Source of the DNA: Muscardinus avellanarius
Lineage: Eukaryota > Chordata > Mammalia > Rodentia > Gliridae
Direction: 5' to 3'
Length of the DNA stretch: 64,000 nucleotides
NCBI GenBank assembly: GCA_963383645.1
Contig: OY726557.1
Coordinates: 127,835,103 to 127,899,102, forward strand
This document shows, piece after piece, positions 31,441 to 42,549 of the stretch (within the stretch, counting starts at the first letter, position 1; each line of letters opens with the position of its first letter). The notes beneath the pieces were generated by a model. It did not search any database. It was not told where the DNA came from and worked only from the letters and a program-made list of their open reading frames with translations. The position numbers and the translations under genes are program-made.

Positions 31441-31779
31441 AAAAGACAACTGAACTATCAGTTTCAGTCTTAGATAAGTCCTCTAACAGCTCTTTGCACA
31501 CAGGTCAGATGTTGGCTTTCTGACAACTGTTTTTGCACTAAATCTAGAAAATTAACTTTTCCCCTTGGCTACAGCCTGGTGAAAGGATGGATACATAGTT
31601 CAAGCAAAGCCAGTCAGATATTCCTTTCCTGGATACAATCTTGTGTGTGGAGAATTAAAAAGACTGAAAATGGAGAAAAGTTTTTCAGGTACCAAGTTAC
31701 AGTTTAAGAGGAGAAAGGAGTTCTGGTGTGCTATTGCATGTGCTCAGGTAATGATAATGTTGTTATATTTAAAAAGTTA

Positions 31780-31945
31780 TACGAAATGATTTGGGATTTT
31801 CTACTAAAAGGAAATGATAAATTCTTGAGAGAGAGAGATATTTAAACTAATTAGACACTATACAATGGGTACATGAATTAAAACATCACATGAAACCTCA
31901 TAAATATGTATAGTTGTTATCATTTGTGTCAATTAAAAATAAGTT
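31780..31945 (+). repeat. Old L1 3' UTR fragment
   Basis: Ends 'cctcataaatatgtatagttgttatcatttgtgtcaatt', typical of an L1M 3' terminus. Confidence 0.6.
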
Positions 31946-31949
31946 TAAT

Positions 31950-32168
31950 TAGAAATGGTGGCACGTGCTTGTAATCCCAGCATTCGTGAAGCTGAGACCG
32001 GAGGATCACGGTTCACAATCAACCTCAACTGCTTAGTGAGGCCCTCTGCAACTTAGTGAGACCCTGTTTCAAAATAAAAAATTAAAAAAAAACAGGGCAG
32101 GGTGTAGCTTGGAGGTAGAAGAATCCCCCTGAGTTCCATCTCCAGACCTACAAAAAAAAAAAAAAAAG
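31950..32168 (+). repeat. B1-ID dimeric SINE
   Basis: B1 half (ggtggcacgtgcttgtaatcccag), A-rich linker, ID half (cagggtgtagcttggaggtag), poly(A) tail. Confidence 0.85.
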
Positions 32169-32494
32169 AAATGAATGAATGAAAAAGTGAATATGTTGGA
32201 AAATGATTCTCTCTCCAGATCTTGGTTTTAGTCAGTCACTATAGTTCTTGCCTTTAAAGCCTTGGTTTCTGCTTGTTGCTAAGCCTGGGTTTCCATCTTT
32301 GCCTTGATTTTATGAATTCCCAGTAGCTTTCCCATGCATTACATTTGCCTGAGCCATTCTGAGTCCACTTCTGTGGCTTTCAATCTAGGAACTTTAACTG
32401 AACGTGGAGTAGGTAAGCTCCTGCTTTAAAACTGGAGGAAGGAAAACAAAAGTTCCACAACTGCAATCAAAGCTCCTGCCTTTGCTGTTTGGAT

Positions 32495-33380
32495 GGCTTT
32501 CAGCCTGGAAGTCTTCTCCATCTCAGAAATTGCTACCACTCTCCACATACTATCTCACGTAAAAAAAAAATTAAAACATATCCAGATGTCATTCTTGATT
32601 TCTTGCCCCATCGGCCCCTACCTTGAGCCATTCAAAGGTCTTCTGCCTTTTTTCTGTTCTTCAATTCATCTCCAAACTTTATAGAGATTCTAGTCCTTGG
32701 TTCCAATCTTTACTGCCAGTCTTAGGCTCCTATAAAATATTTTGCACATAGACATACAGAACCACACTTTTACAATGGATATTATCATAGGCCCCTAAAC
32801 TTCTTTAGTGACTTCCTGTTGCATTTGGAATTAAATCCATATGACTTGTCCATGTTCTCCTCTTTCTAGTCTCCTCACTTGATATTCCCTTTACTTGGGA
32901 TACTCTAGCAAAACTGTACCCCATTCTCTCATTGAACTGGCTTATTACTATATTACCACTACCAGTGTAAGGGTTATTATAGTACCATGCTATTTCTTCT
33001 TTACATCAATCTTTCCTTTTTCTTCTTTAGATAGTTGCTTAATGTCACCTCTGCAGAGGGTCCTTCCCTGATTATCCCATTTGCATAAATTTTTATCCCC
33101 TTAAATGACTCATAAACTTATAATTGCATATACATTTGTCCATTTTCTTATTTATTGTCTACTGCATATGCATTTGTTCACTTATTTATTACCCATTTGT
33201 AGAATGAGCATACATTTTATTTTTTATAGCAATCTTAGTCTATGCCTGCTGTCTCAGCAGATTATTAATAGCACTTTCTTTCACTCTTAAAATGTCCAAG
33301 TTTGGAAAATAAATTAAAGGCTCCTCTTCCTTTTAGATTATAAGCATCATAAGAGCAGGGCTAATGCTTCTTTTCTTTTT
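32495..33380 (+). repeat. L2 LINE 3' portion
   Basis: Typical L2 landmarks in order: 'gtgacttcctgttgcatttggaatta', 'aatgtcacctctgcagagggtccttccctgatta', 'ttatttattgtctactgc', and 'ataagagcagggctaatg'. No intact frame. Confidence 0.65.
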
Positions 33381-33399
33381 TCTTTAATTTCGCCAGTGT

Positions 33400-34450
33400 A
33401 TACCTAGTTTCTAGAAAAAGTTCTCTGGAGGACCTCATTATCTCATGAATAAATTATCACTGTCAAATACCTAAAAATAATTATTTTACAAACTTATTAC
33501 ACTATAGTCTTCACCTCCATTTTATTACAGCTTATGGGATTTCTTTACCTCTCTCCCCATGGAATCTTGCATTTCCTCATCCTTCCTAAACTGCTAATAT
33601 TAGGTTAAATATGATTACATGATGAAATAATAGTATTATTCTCTTTTCCCAGTTTGCCATTTTTCTCTCCTCCCATTTCTTTTATTAAACGAGTTACCAT
33701 CTTCCATCAGGATGCCTAAGTTTTTCCTTTCTTGACTGTCTAAAGTGCACATCCTATCCTCACTTCAACGGGTTACTTCAACTGGCAAATTCTTATTTCC
33801 CATGTTGTTGATATGAACATAATAATATTGTCATATAATTATCCTAAATATTTATCCATATTCCTGTATAATCATGGAACAAGTTAATGATATGGCTGGC
33901 ACATGCCATCAGTGGCAGTGCAGCATTCTCAGCATCATCACCACTATAATTGCTACCCTAGAAATTTAACTCCATGCCTGGGGGTAGCAGACCCTCTATG
34001 ATTGCCACTGCCATAGTCCCTAGTCTTAGCATCCATCCTTGTCACAAAGATGACACACAAGGCTCCCCACATTCAAAGCGTCCTGGATCCTCTTTTCACC
34101 TCTCCTTTAGTCTTGTGGGACCCAGCACCATCAGACTCCAAATCTTGTCTTCACTCACAACAGCTCTACATCACAGATATATATTTTTTCTTTTCCTTTC
34201 CCATTCTTTTCTTCTTTTTTCTAATTTTATCTTTCTACTGACCTATCTTTATTTCTTTCTGATATTTATACCTATATCAGACTACTTTCAAAGTAAATAG
34301 CTTTTCTTGAAGTCTCAGAGAGTTCAATTTTAAAAAGATTCTTAAGAACAATAGAATTTGAAAAACAGATTTAGAAAATATTTTTAAACAAATTCAGATG
34401 CTTTTTAGACTACTCATTAATTCATATATGGTATGATCAATGTTTAATAG
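33400..34450. other. AT- and pyrimidine-rich DNA, probably old LINE debris
   Basis: No exon or RNA gene. The segment around 33700-33800 has a LINE-like look, but I cannot place it. Confidence 0.35.
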
Positions 34451-34454
34451 GCAG

Positions 34455-34970
34455 ACAGGGAATATTCTCCATGATCCCTGCTGTTGGTATTCAATCCTTT
34501 ATGTAATCCCCTGCCTTTTTGTGTGGGTTGGATCTAGTAACTCCTTTTAATCATTAGAATTTAGGAAACTTGATGGATCATCACTTCTGTGATTAGGTAG
34601 CAAAAGGCTATGAGGTCTGTCTTGCTAGTGAACTTCCTCTGTTGTCTTCTTGGATTATATACTTTGATGGGATAAACTGCCATACTAGAGACCCACAGGA
34701 TAAAGATCCGAGCAGCACCCAGAAGAAGACAAAGGATTTTAGTCCAAACATTAGTGAGGAACTTACCTTTGCAGAAAATCTTAGCCGCTTAGAAGTGGAG
34801 CCCTACCCAGTGAAGCCTTGCAATGACCATAGCTCAGCCCACATCCTGACTGCAGCCTGTAAGGAACTCTAAAATAGAAGATTCAGTTAACCAGGCTGAT
34901 AAGGTACAGCATTTTAAGTAGCTAAGTTTCTGGGGTATTTTGTCACATTATAATAGGTAACTGATGTACC
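34455..34970 (+). repeat. MaLR/MLT-type LTR
   Basis: Internal text 'ggatcatcacttctgtgattaggtagcaaaaggctatgaggtctgtcttgc', split by mutations, and the end 'aagtttctggggtattttgtcacattataataggtaactgatg' fit a sense MLT-like LTR. Confidence 0.6.
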
Positions 34971-34974
34971 TGGT

Positions 34975-36120
34975 AGCCTTTTCTATGTAGTTTTCCTCAT
35001 TTAGGGATGTTGAACATTGGAGGTATTTTAAAAGCATGCTGCCCGGAGTCCTATAATCTTTAAGTGTCTAACCAGAATTTAATCTCCACCATTGTTTGGG
35101 AAAAACTTGACTTATTCCAGAACTCCTTTCTGGGCCTTCACTTTTCTTTTATAATTACTTCTCCAGTCAGAATTCTCAGCTAACAATCCATCTTCTGCTT
35201 TGAGTGAGAAGTTGAAGCTTTAGCCATCCCACCTCCCTGGATCCTTCTTCCATTATTGATATTTACCTGTGTTTTTAAACTCCTTGCCCTCTTGTTTTGT
35301 CCAGCATTGGGTGGGTGGGCCTCCTTTTTCTGATGACTACACTCCTATCTCTGTTCATCCTTCTAACTACTCCTAAATTCTCCTCTACTTTGTCATAACT
35401 AGTAAACTCTTCACCTTGTACCTTTTCCCCCATTCCTATCCAGGAACATGCAAGGACCTCTCAACACAAGTGTGGTTTTCTCTCATGTATTCTTTATAAA
35501 TGAGAAACTCCCAAACAAAACAAGTACAGACATTTTTTTCTACCACACCTATACCTTCTCTTTCTATTCTTTGCAGAAATAGTCTATACTGCCTTTCTTT
35601 CAATTGCCTCACTGTTTCTTCAATAATTGGCCAACTTTTAGCCTACTTTTGTAGTAGATTTGCTATCCTGGTGAAATATAAGTGCCTTTCCTCAACATTC
35701 TTGATATCAATACTCTATGACTTGCAGTCTTTTTTAAACTTAAAATGGGATAGTTGTGTCTTCTGATTATTCCATTTCTATCCACAGTTCAGAGTTTCTT
35801 CCTTCTACTCACTGAAAGAGGATATTGGAAAAGATTCTGTCCTCAGCTTCTCTTTTCTCTATTCTTTGAACAAATAGTTATTAAGCACCTTTTATACAGT
35901 AGGCATTGTGCTAGATCTATATCTATACATCATCTTAGAGTTTCTTTCTCCTTTACCTCTATACTTATTTTAGTTTTCACTGTGGCCTAGAAATCATTGT
36001 GTTAATTTCTTATTAGCTTTCTCCATTGGAAGTCCTTGTAGCTGTTCATTGTTATATTTATTCTGCCTCAAACTTTACTCCTACCTTCTTCTTAGTTTAT
36101 GGATAACTATGCATATTGCA
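34975..36120. other. Pyrimidine-rich low-copy DNA
   Basis: A short L2-like motif is seen near 35870-35920. Otherwise unassigned; no exon. Confidence 0.35.
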
Positions 36121-36127
36121 CGCACTG

Positions 36128-36520
36128 TTTATTCTTTTCATACTTTTATTGGTGCATTATAATTATATATCAAGTGATAAGAACATGCAAGCACACAACA
36201 CTTGGTGTGTTTCCCTGTGGATCCCTGCCCACTAGCCAACCATCTCCAAACATATTAGTGAGATTAATAGCAATACACTCATATGTGCATGTTATTTCTT
36301 GCATGTATGCCCCATTGCCTTCCATGGCTACCATCCAAAATCAGGCCCTTCCTAAGCGACTGTGATATTCTAGTAGTTTCTTCTCTCTTTACTCTGCCTC
36401 TGTTCCTTTTTGTTTTAGTCCTGACTTCCCTTTCCATCTGTTCTCTTCCCTTTCCTGTCCTCCCTTTTCCTTTTCCTTTAATCATTTCTGCTAGGAAAAT
36501 ATGATTCTATATACAATAAT
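36128..36520 (-). repeat. L1 3' end, squirrel-type
   Basis: Starts 'acttttattggtgcattataattatat', then 'attagtgagattaatagcaat' and a C/T-rich tract. Same family as 30722-31128. Confidence 0.65.
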
Positions 36521-37009
36521 CTCTTGAAGCATTTTTCACAATCCTGGTTTACTAATGCAAGTCTCTATCTCTAGAGACTGACTTAGTTGGTCTGGGTTAG
36601 GACCTGAGCCTTAGCAGGTTTAGTTTTAATACACAGCTAGAGTTTAAAAACACTAACTGGGCTCACATGAGAGCTGCAATATTTTCTCACTAGTCACTGA
36701 ATGAGGTTCCAGTTTCATAATCTAGCATTTCAGAACGCCCACACTACAGTTTCAAATGCTTTAAAAATCTTCATTCTCGGTAAATTTTCACATGGAGAGT
36801 TATCTAAGTTAACTACCTGCCATACTCATATATTACTTGAGATCTCCTATAAGCATACTTCTGCTCATAATATTTTCATTATCTAAAGTTTGCAATTATA
36901 GCAAGCCTGATATCACTGGCCTATCCTGATTTCTCCACCTGTCAAAATCTTAGTTAATATATTCAAAATTCTTGCAAAGTGTTAAGAAACAAAATAAAAG
37001 CCTAGCACT

Positions 37010-37560
37010 CAAATATTTGGGGAAAGGACATGAACAGACATTCATAAAATGTCCTCTCACATAAAATGCTCACATCTAGTAAACAGAAGAAAAATTTTAT
37101 TGAACTGAATGAAGATTTAAATGGCAATAAGGTACCTGCTTATTTCAAATAAAATCATACTGTTTTTTTAAGAATAATATTTTCTTCCAGGAAGGTGCTG
37201 GCAAGGCTACTAACTGTATTTACTGCTATTAATAATATAACTTATGCCTTTGTTTTTGCCACATGTGGTAAAATATGAGAATACCCAAACCACTTTTAAT
37301 CTGGTAAGTCAATTCATAATTCTGATAATTTACTAAGAAAACTATCAGAAATTCAGAAAAAGATGTATATGTTAAGATATTTACCAAAGTGTTATGTATC
37401 ATAGCAAAACACTAGAAACAAATTAATGTCCAGTATTAGAGGAACAGAGACATAAATCAACCACATGTTGGAATGTTTGAATCCATTAGAAATCATGTTT
37501 ACAAGGAACATATGGCATGGGAAAATATGGATGATGCTAAGTGAAAATCATCAAACAAAT
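37010..37560 (+). repeat. Old L1 3' region
   Basis: Text such as 'ctagaaacaaattaatgtccagtattagaggaacagag' and 'catgggaaaatatggatgatgctaagtgaaa' fits a sense L1M 3' end. Confidence 0.5.
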
Positions 37561-38013
37561 TTTAGGCATTTTTGTTTGGGATGGGCACTTACTCTCTTCC
37601 ACCATGGTCCTCCTTCGAGGAATGTGGGGGCTGTTTGTGCCCAGTCTTATGCTTTCCACACCTGGAAAGGAGTGGCATGACAGGTGGCTGAGTTTGCACA
37701 CCGGGTCTTCCTACAGCCTTTCTAGTCTCACATCTTTTTGGCTCTAAGAACCCACCTTCTGGACTTTTCCTACATGTAAAATCTTCACAAGGGCAGCTCC
37801 TTAAGCAGAGAGGGCCTCAGTAGTCTAGAAATGCTCAACAAAACTTTAAGGGCAAATCTGACAAACTTTACATTGCAATGTATGAGATGATTTACATATT
37901 TCACTTCATTTAATGCTCAAAAAATGAGAGTAAGCCACTGTCCCTATTGTACATACAGGGACCTTGAGATTAATAAACTCACTCATTCCCGATGTTCTCC
38001 AGTTAGAAAACTG

Positions 38014-38070
38014 TCTGAGCGTGCACCCTTCGATAGCTCAGCTGGTAGAGCAGAGGACTGTAAATGGAAC
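38014..38070 (+). pseudogene. tRNA-Tyr(GUA) 5'-half retropseudogene
   Basis: 38027-38065 matches tRNA-Tyr from its first base (CCTTCGATAGCTCAGCTGG, with an intact A box) through the anticodon region GACTGTA, then stops. There is no 3' half, B box or tail. The 57-nt insert is bounded by the 9-bp direct repeat AGAAAACTG (38005-38013 and 38071-38079) and sits inside a MIR. This fits a tailless retropseudogene. The 13 nt before the tRNA start could be a pre-tRNA leader (inference). It is not a functional tRNA gene. Confidence 0.8.
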
Positions 38071-38088
38071 AGAAAACTGAGAGATGAT

Positions 38089-38091
<3 letters not shown>

Positions 38092-38123
<32 letters not shown>

Positions 38124-38306
38124 TTATTTTTTGGTGGTACTGGGGTTCCTGGAAGCCCTTCTACCTCTGGGCTACACTCCCAAACCTATTTTATATTTTT
38201 GAAACAGGGTCTCTTACGCCAGCACGGCCGGCTTTGAACCTGCGCGATCCTCTTGTCTCCGCCTCCCAAGTGCGGGGATTACAAGCGTGCGCCACCATGC
38301 CTGGCT
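38092..38306 (-). repeat. B1-ID SINE, young subtype, with (TTTA)n
   Basis: Starts with a (TTTA)n tail to about 38125, then the ID-like half (tggtactggggttcctgg) and a B1 half ending gcgccaccatgcctggct. Target duplication ctgagagatgattta (38077-38091) and ctgagagaggattta (38307-38321). Confidence 0.92.
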
Positions 38307-38324
38307 CTGAGAGAGGATTTAAAC

Positions 38325-39230
38325 ATAGGACTGATTATAAGACGTGTGCTTTTAACCTTTTGTATCACTGCTTCCCAGTTAAAAGCAAAACAGCTGTCCA
38401 AGCAAAACAAAACACAGCACACCATAGGAAAGAGACTGATTTCAGATCCCCATTATATTTTACTTTCCAGGTATCTCCTGTATCAAAAGGAATGTCCAAT
38501 TATCAGACCCTGGTTCTGAGGGAGTGAGACACCTGAGGGGGGAGGGCGATTGTGTAAGAGATGGTCTTTTCTTCCTTTCTTCCCTGAGCTGCAAGACCCA
38601 TGCAGAGGAGCCCAGCCCTGCTAGGGCTCATAAGGCAACCCTGCCTTCTGTGGTAAGATGCTCTGCGATTGCACAAACTGCCTTTGGAACTCCAGTAATT
38701 GCTTGTAAATCCTACTAAGCCCTCAGAGCTTCTGGTCCATTTATTTGTTCAGCTCTGATGTGCTGTGGACTAATAAACCAGAATGAGAAGCCAGTGCTTG
38801 GAATAATCTCTTGGGAATTAGACAACCCGGTAAGATGAACCATGGAGTAGAGTAAACATCCATTGTACCCATATATACATGGGTGTGTGGGATGCTTAGT
38901 TTCTGGGGAGGTAGAAGCACCTGGAGCTATGCAGTCATGCTACCGATCAGTGGAGGGCATGGGAACACAAATTGCAGAACAACTCCAAGAATAATCACAA
39001 CTTCTCTCCATTGCTACAGACATGGAAAGGGTTTGATGATAACTTTGGGATAGACATGAAGCCTCAAGAACCGAACAATATTCCTAACATTTCAAGGCAA
39101 AACAGAAACATCTCATGTACTTTTTGTCCATCTTTATTTAGGTTTTGTGAGGTGGTGACTGTGAATCCACTCTCATCAACTCACTTCCTAGACATCTTAG
39201 ACTAGAATCTTATCTTTATACAATTTTTGT
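38325..39230. other. Low-copy DNA, no gene seen
   Basis: 38520-38760 is GC-richer, but no exon or family was recognised. Confidence 0.4.
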
Positions 39231-39232
39231 TG

Positions 39233-39650
39233 TAGTATGAATGTTTGTGTCCCCTTTAAATTCATATGTTAAAATGTGAATGTCTGAGACAATAATGTTA
39301 GGAGGTAGAGTCGTGGGAAGTGATTAGTAATCTGGAGCCCTGATAAGTGGGATTAGTGGCCTGAAAGAAAGCCCAGAGAGGTCCTTCCTCCCCTGCAGTA
39401 AGTGAGGTTATGGATCTTACTTCTTAGACATTCTTTCTGAGAACAAAGGCACTCAGAAGATCCAAACCTTCTGGTGAATGAGAATTATCGCTTAGGAATT
39501 AACATCCCAACAAGATGCTATGTGATACCCATCAGATATGATGGCTTGGAGCAAACCTCCATTGTACAGTGGTCTGACATAAAAAATATAAGTGTCTTGT
39601 TTTTAATTTTCCCAGTCCATGGTATTCTGTAGACTAAAATAATCTGAGAA
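39233..39650 (+). repeat. MLT1-like MaLR LTR
   Basis: Sense LTR order: 'tagtatgaatgtttgtgtcccctttaaattcatatgtt', 'aggaggtagagtcgtgggaagtgatta', 'gataagtgggattagtggc', and the end 'cccagtccatggtattctgtaga'. The text is split by mutations. Confidence 0.7.
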
Positions 39651-40105
39651 AGCCTTGCAGAAATGTTACTTCCTTCAAGCAAGCCTCATTTTCACAATCT
39701 ACTAAAAAATCATCTTTTAGTTATTTCCAAAGTCCAGACATGTCATCCAGAAAACGGGCTTGAAAAGTCATATGTGTACACACATTGACACCAAACCCAG
39801 TGTTGACTATTACCACAATTTTTCAACAAAGCTGGATTTTTAAGATCATCTTTCAGTCATAATGGGGTATACATTTTCTTCTCTATTTCTCTTTCTCTTC
39901 CTCATTTATCCAGAGAGAATATATAATTATATTATTATTTTATTTATATATTATTAACATGTTATATAGAATTCTGAAATAAGACTCCCTTTTCTTATTT
40001 TCTCTGTCCTTTCAAAGTGCACACTGCTTGCTACCTCAAACAATACTAAGTAGAACTCTATCATAAAATTATCTCATTCTTAAATGTTTTCAGTTTTTAT
40101 TTTTT

Positions 40106-40403
40106 CCAGTGCTGGGGCCAAACCCATAATCTTGGGAAGGCTAGACAGGTGGTTCACCAGTGAGCGACACACCCAGTGCCAATCTCATTTTATTTTTAGC
40201 CAACTAATTAACTTTTGGTACTAGGTATTGAACCCAGAGTAATTCTAGTTTTATGCTACACTTTTGGCCCCTTTTTAATTGTTTTATTTTGAAACAGAGT
40301 CTCACTAAGTTGTCAAGGTCTTGATAAATTTCTGAGGCTGACATCATACCTGCAATCCTGTTTCAGTCTTCCAAACACTGGGCATACACCACCAAGCCTG
40401 GTT
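40106..40403 (-). repeat. ID-like SINE piece and adjacent B1-ID SINE
   Basis: 40106-40182 is a diverged tRNA/ID-like piece (gtgctggggccaaaccc). 40214-40403 is an antisense dimeric SINE (tactaggtattgaaccc ... accaccaagcctggtt). Both old. Confidence 0.65.
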
Positions 40404-40404
40404 T

Positions 40405-42000
40405 CACATCTAATTTTTAGTAGTAAGTATGATGATATTTCCACAAATGGTAATGTAAAGTCTTGGGAAGAAATGCCCTGTGATTCAGAGAACAATTCAT
40501 ATTATATTCAAATACTAGCATAAGGTGGTATTATTTATTTATCTCCCAGAAGGAAAAGAAGAATTAGAACAGTCAATTGCTTTCTTGTTCAGGAAAAAGA
40601 CTAGAAGTCAGGGTTGCATGGCAGATTCACTTTATCCTAGAAGAAGATAGCCGATGGGATTCAGAAACATGAAGTTTTAAAAAGCACATCAAACCCACTG
40701 ACTTTAATTTTTATGCTGGTTATCACCAGATAAAATGATGTAATCAAAGATAAAATGGCTACATGAATCTTTAGTGATTTTGACGTTATGAATATGAGAT
40801 TTCTTTTAAAAAAAAAGCAGCAGGAATAATAAGCATTGCTTCTCAACTTTGTTTCCAAATGGAGATTTTAAGTTTGGCAGAGAGAGTAAGCTAGGACTTG
40901 GCAACAGCTGGCTGTATAGATGGTGTCAGCCCAGGATTCATTTTCCTGAACCATGGCTTCCCAGAACAAAGAGTTACTGGCAAGAGATGGTCTTCAGATC
41001 CCAGGGAATGTAGAAGGAGTTGCTGACCTGACCAAAGAGCTTAAAAATGAAATTTGTGGGAGAAAGTGAAAAATGCCCAGATAAAACTGCCAAACTGGAT
41101 GCCCTGGAGGATAACGATGACACAGTGGGGCAAATCATGATGCTGGCTCTATTCAGTTATTTTCTTGAGAAAATAAGAGGCAGAAGATCAAGATGCTCCT
41201 GCCCTGGATGTCTATATTCCAGAGCAGCCGGTCCCCTGCTCTGCTCTCTCATCTTTCTCACTGCCAGCTCCTGCAGCTCTGCTGGTTGGTGTGCTTTGGC
41301 TGTAGAGCCACTCCAATTGGGCTTCTGATTCATTTCTGATCTGGGTGGAGAGGCAAGTAATACACCCAAGGCATCTCAGTCTTGAACCAAAGGCATGCTG
41401 TGGCTGGAGGGCATCCCACAGCTGCCAGGCTGCTAGGTATTTGCTCCAGGATTCCTTGCTGTTAAGGAGGGTAGGGGCTGAAGTGCCAGGTGGTGAGCTT
41501 GGGCATTTGCAAGGTCTCAGATGTAGATGTAGCCAGGCCTTGCCTTTGCCTGAACTCACCTGCTGGTTGAAAGTAAGTTTCTGCCTTAATTTCCTTCTTT
41601 CAAATAGGTCTCGTTGACCAAGCTAATACTTCAGGCTTTTTATGATCAGGAACATGGCCTAAATTTTAGAAAGGGACTACATCATCATGGTGCCAGATAT
41701 TGAGATTAGGAGTCATGGGGGTCAGAAAATCTGGGATGGAATCCCAGTTATCCCATTTACTAAGCTAAGTGTCCATTTCTCTATTTATATTGTGATATGT
41801 TATATACTGTGAGTCTTAAAGAAATGAATGCATGCAAACAACCTAGGTCAGTGCTTAAAAACATCATCATGACCCCAAATGTATTACTTATAATCAATTT
41901 TATCATTTTCATTATAACTGCTGTTTTATTATCAACTCAAGGCTCAGCCCAGTGTCTTTCTCTAGAGTTAATCGGATGCTGGAACCCCAAATATGTGTAT
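40405..42000. other. Low-copy DNA with an unexplained block
   Basis: A block at 40950-41640 is GC-richer. A 38-codon frame starts at an ATG at 40953 and ends at a stop, with more codon-like sequence after it. I do not recognise a product. It could be a decayed processed pseudogene or an old LTR. A MIR-like patch is at 41690-41770. Confidence 0.35.
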
Positions 42001-42002
42001 AT

Positions 42003-42006
<4 letters not shown>

Positions 42007-42063
<57 letters not shown>

Positions 42064-42078
42064 CTCTCTCTTTATCTC
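42007..42078. repeat. (CT)n microsatellite
   Basis: About 52 bp of pure CT followed by a short interrupted stretch. Confidence 0.95.
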
Positions 42079-42137
42079 TCGGTTCTAAAATGTTTGTTTT
42101 GTTAAAAATACATAAACCTTTATTATTATTGGCACAT

Positions 42138-42545
42138 ATTTTTAATATACTTTCATTGATACAGTGTAATTATATATCTTAATGTAGTTTGAAGTGATAG
42201 CAGCATATGTATATGTACACAACACTTAGTGTTTTTTCCTCCAGATTCTACCTGGTCCCTACCCTTCCCTGTACATATTATTGAGATTGGTATTGATAAC
42301 TTTATATACATATATATTATTGTTTGAAATATTTACTTCAACAAATCTCCCTTTTTTATCTCCCCATCATCCTCTCTAAATCTTCTTCCACTATTCTACT
42401 GGTATCTCTTCTCATTTATTTGAAGTCCCTTTTGTGTTCTAACTTCTATCTTCTTCCTATGAGAAAACATGTACAAGCCTTTGCTTCCTGACGCTGGCTG
42501 GTCTCACTTAGGATAATTTTCTCTAGTTCTGTATTGCCTCTCAGA
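42138..42545 (-). repeat. L1 3' end, squirrel-type
   Basis: 'actttcattgatacagtgtaattatat', 'cccttccctgtacatattattgagattgg', a C/T-rich tract and 'aggataattttctctagttc', parallel to 30722-31128. Confidence 0.65.
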
Positions 42546-42549
42546 GCCC

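Larger units (their letters stand above)
37905..38360 (-). repeat. MIR SINE, split by two later insertions
   Basis: Antisense MIR text runs up to 'gttctccagttagaaaactg' (about 38013) and resumes at about 38307 with 'gagagaggatttaaacatagg' and 'gtgtgcttttaacc'. The gap holds a tRNA-Tyr piece and a B1-ID SINE, each with its own direct repeats. Confidence 0.7.

Noticed and set aside
38027..38065. Functional tRNA-Tyr gene
   Set aside because: The 3' half, T arm with B box and acceptor partner strand are absent, and it is bounded by a target duplication inside a MIR.
38084..38527. 147-codon plus-strand frame
   Set aside because: Begins in a (TTTA)n tail and reads an antisense SINE.
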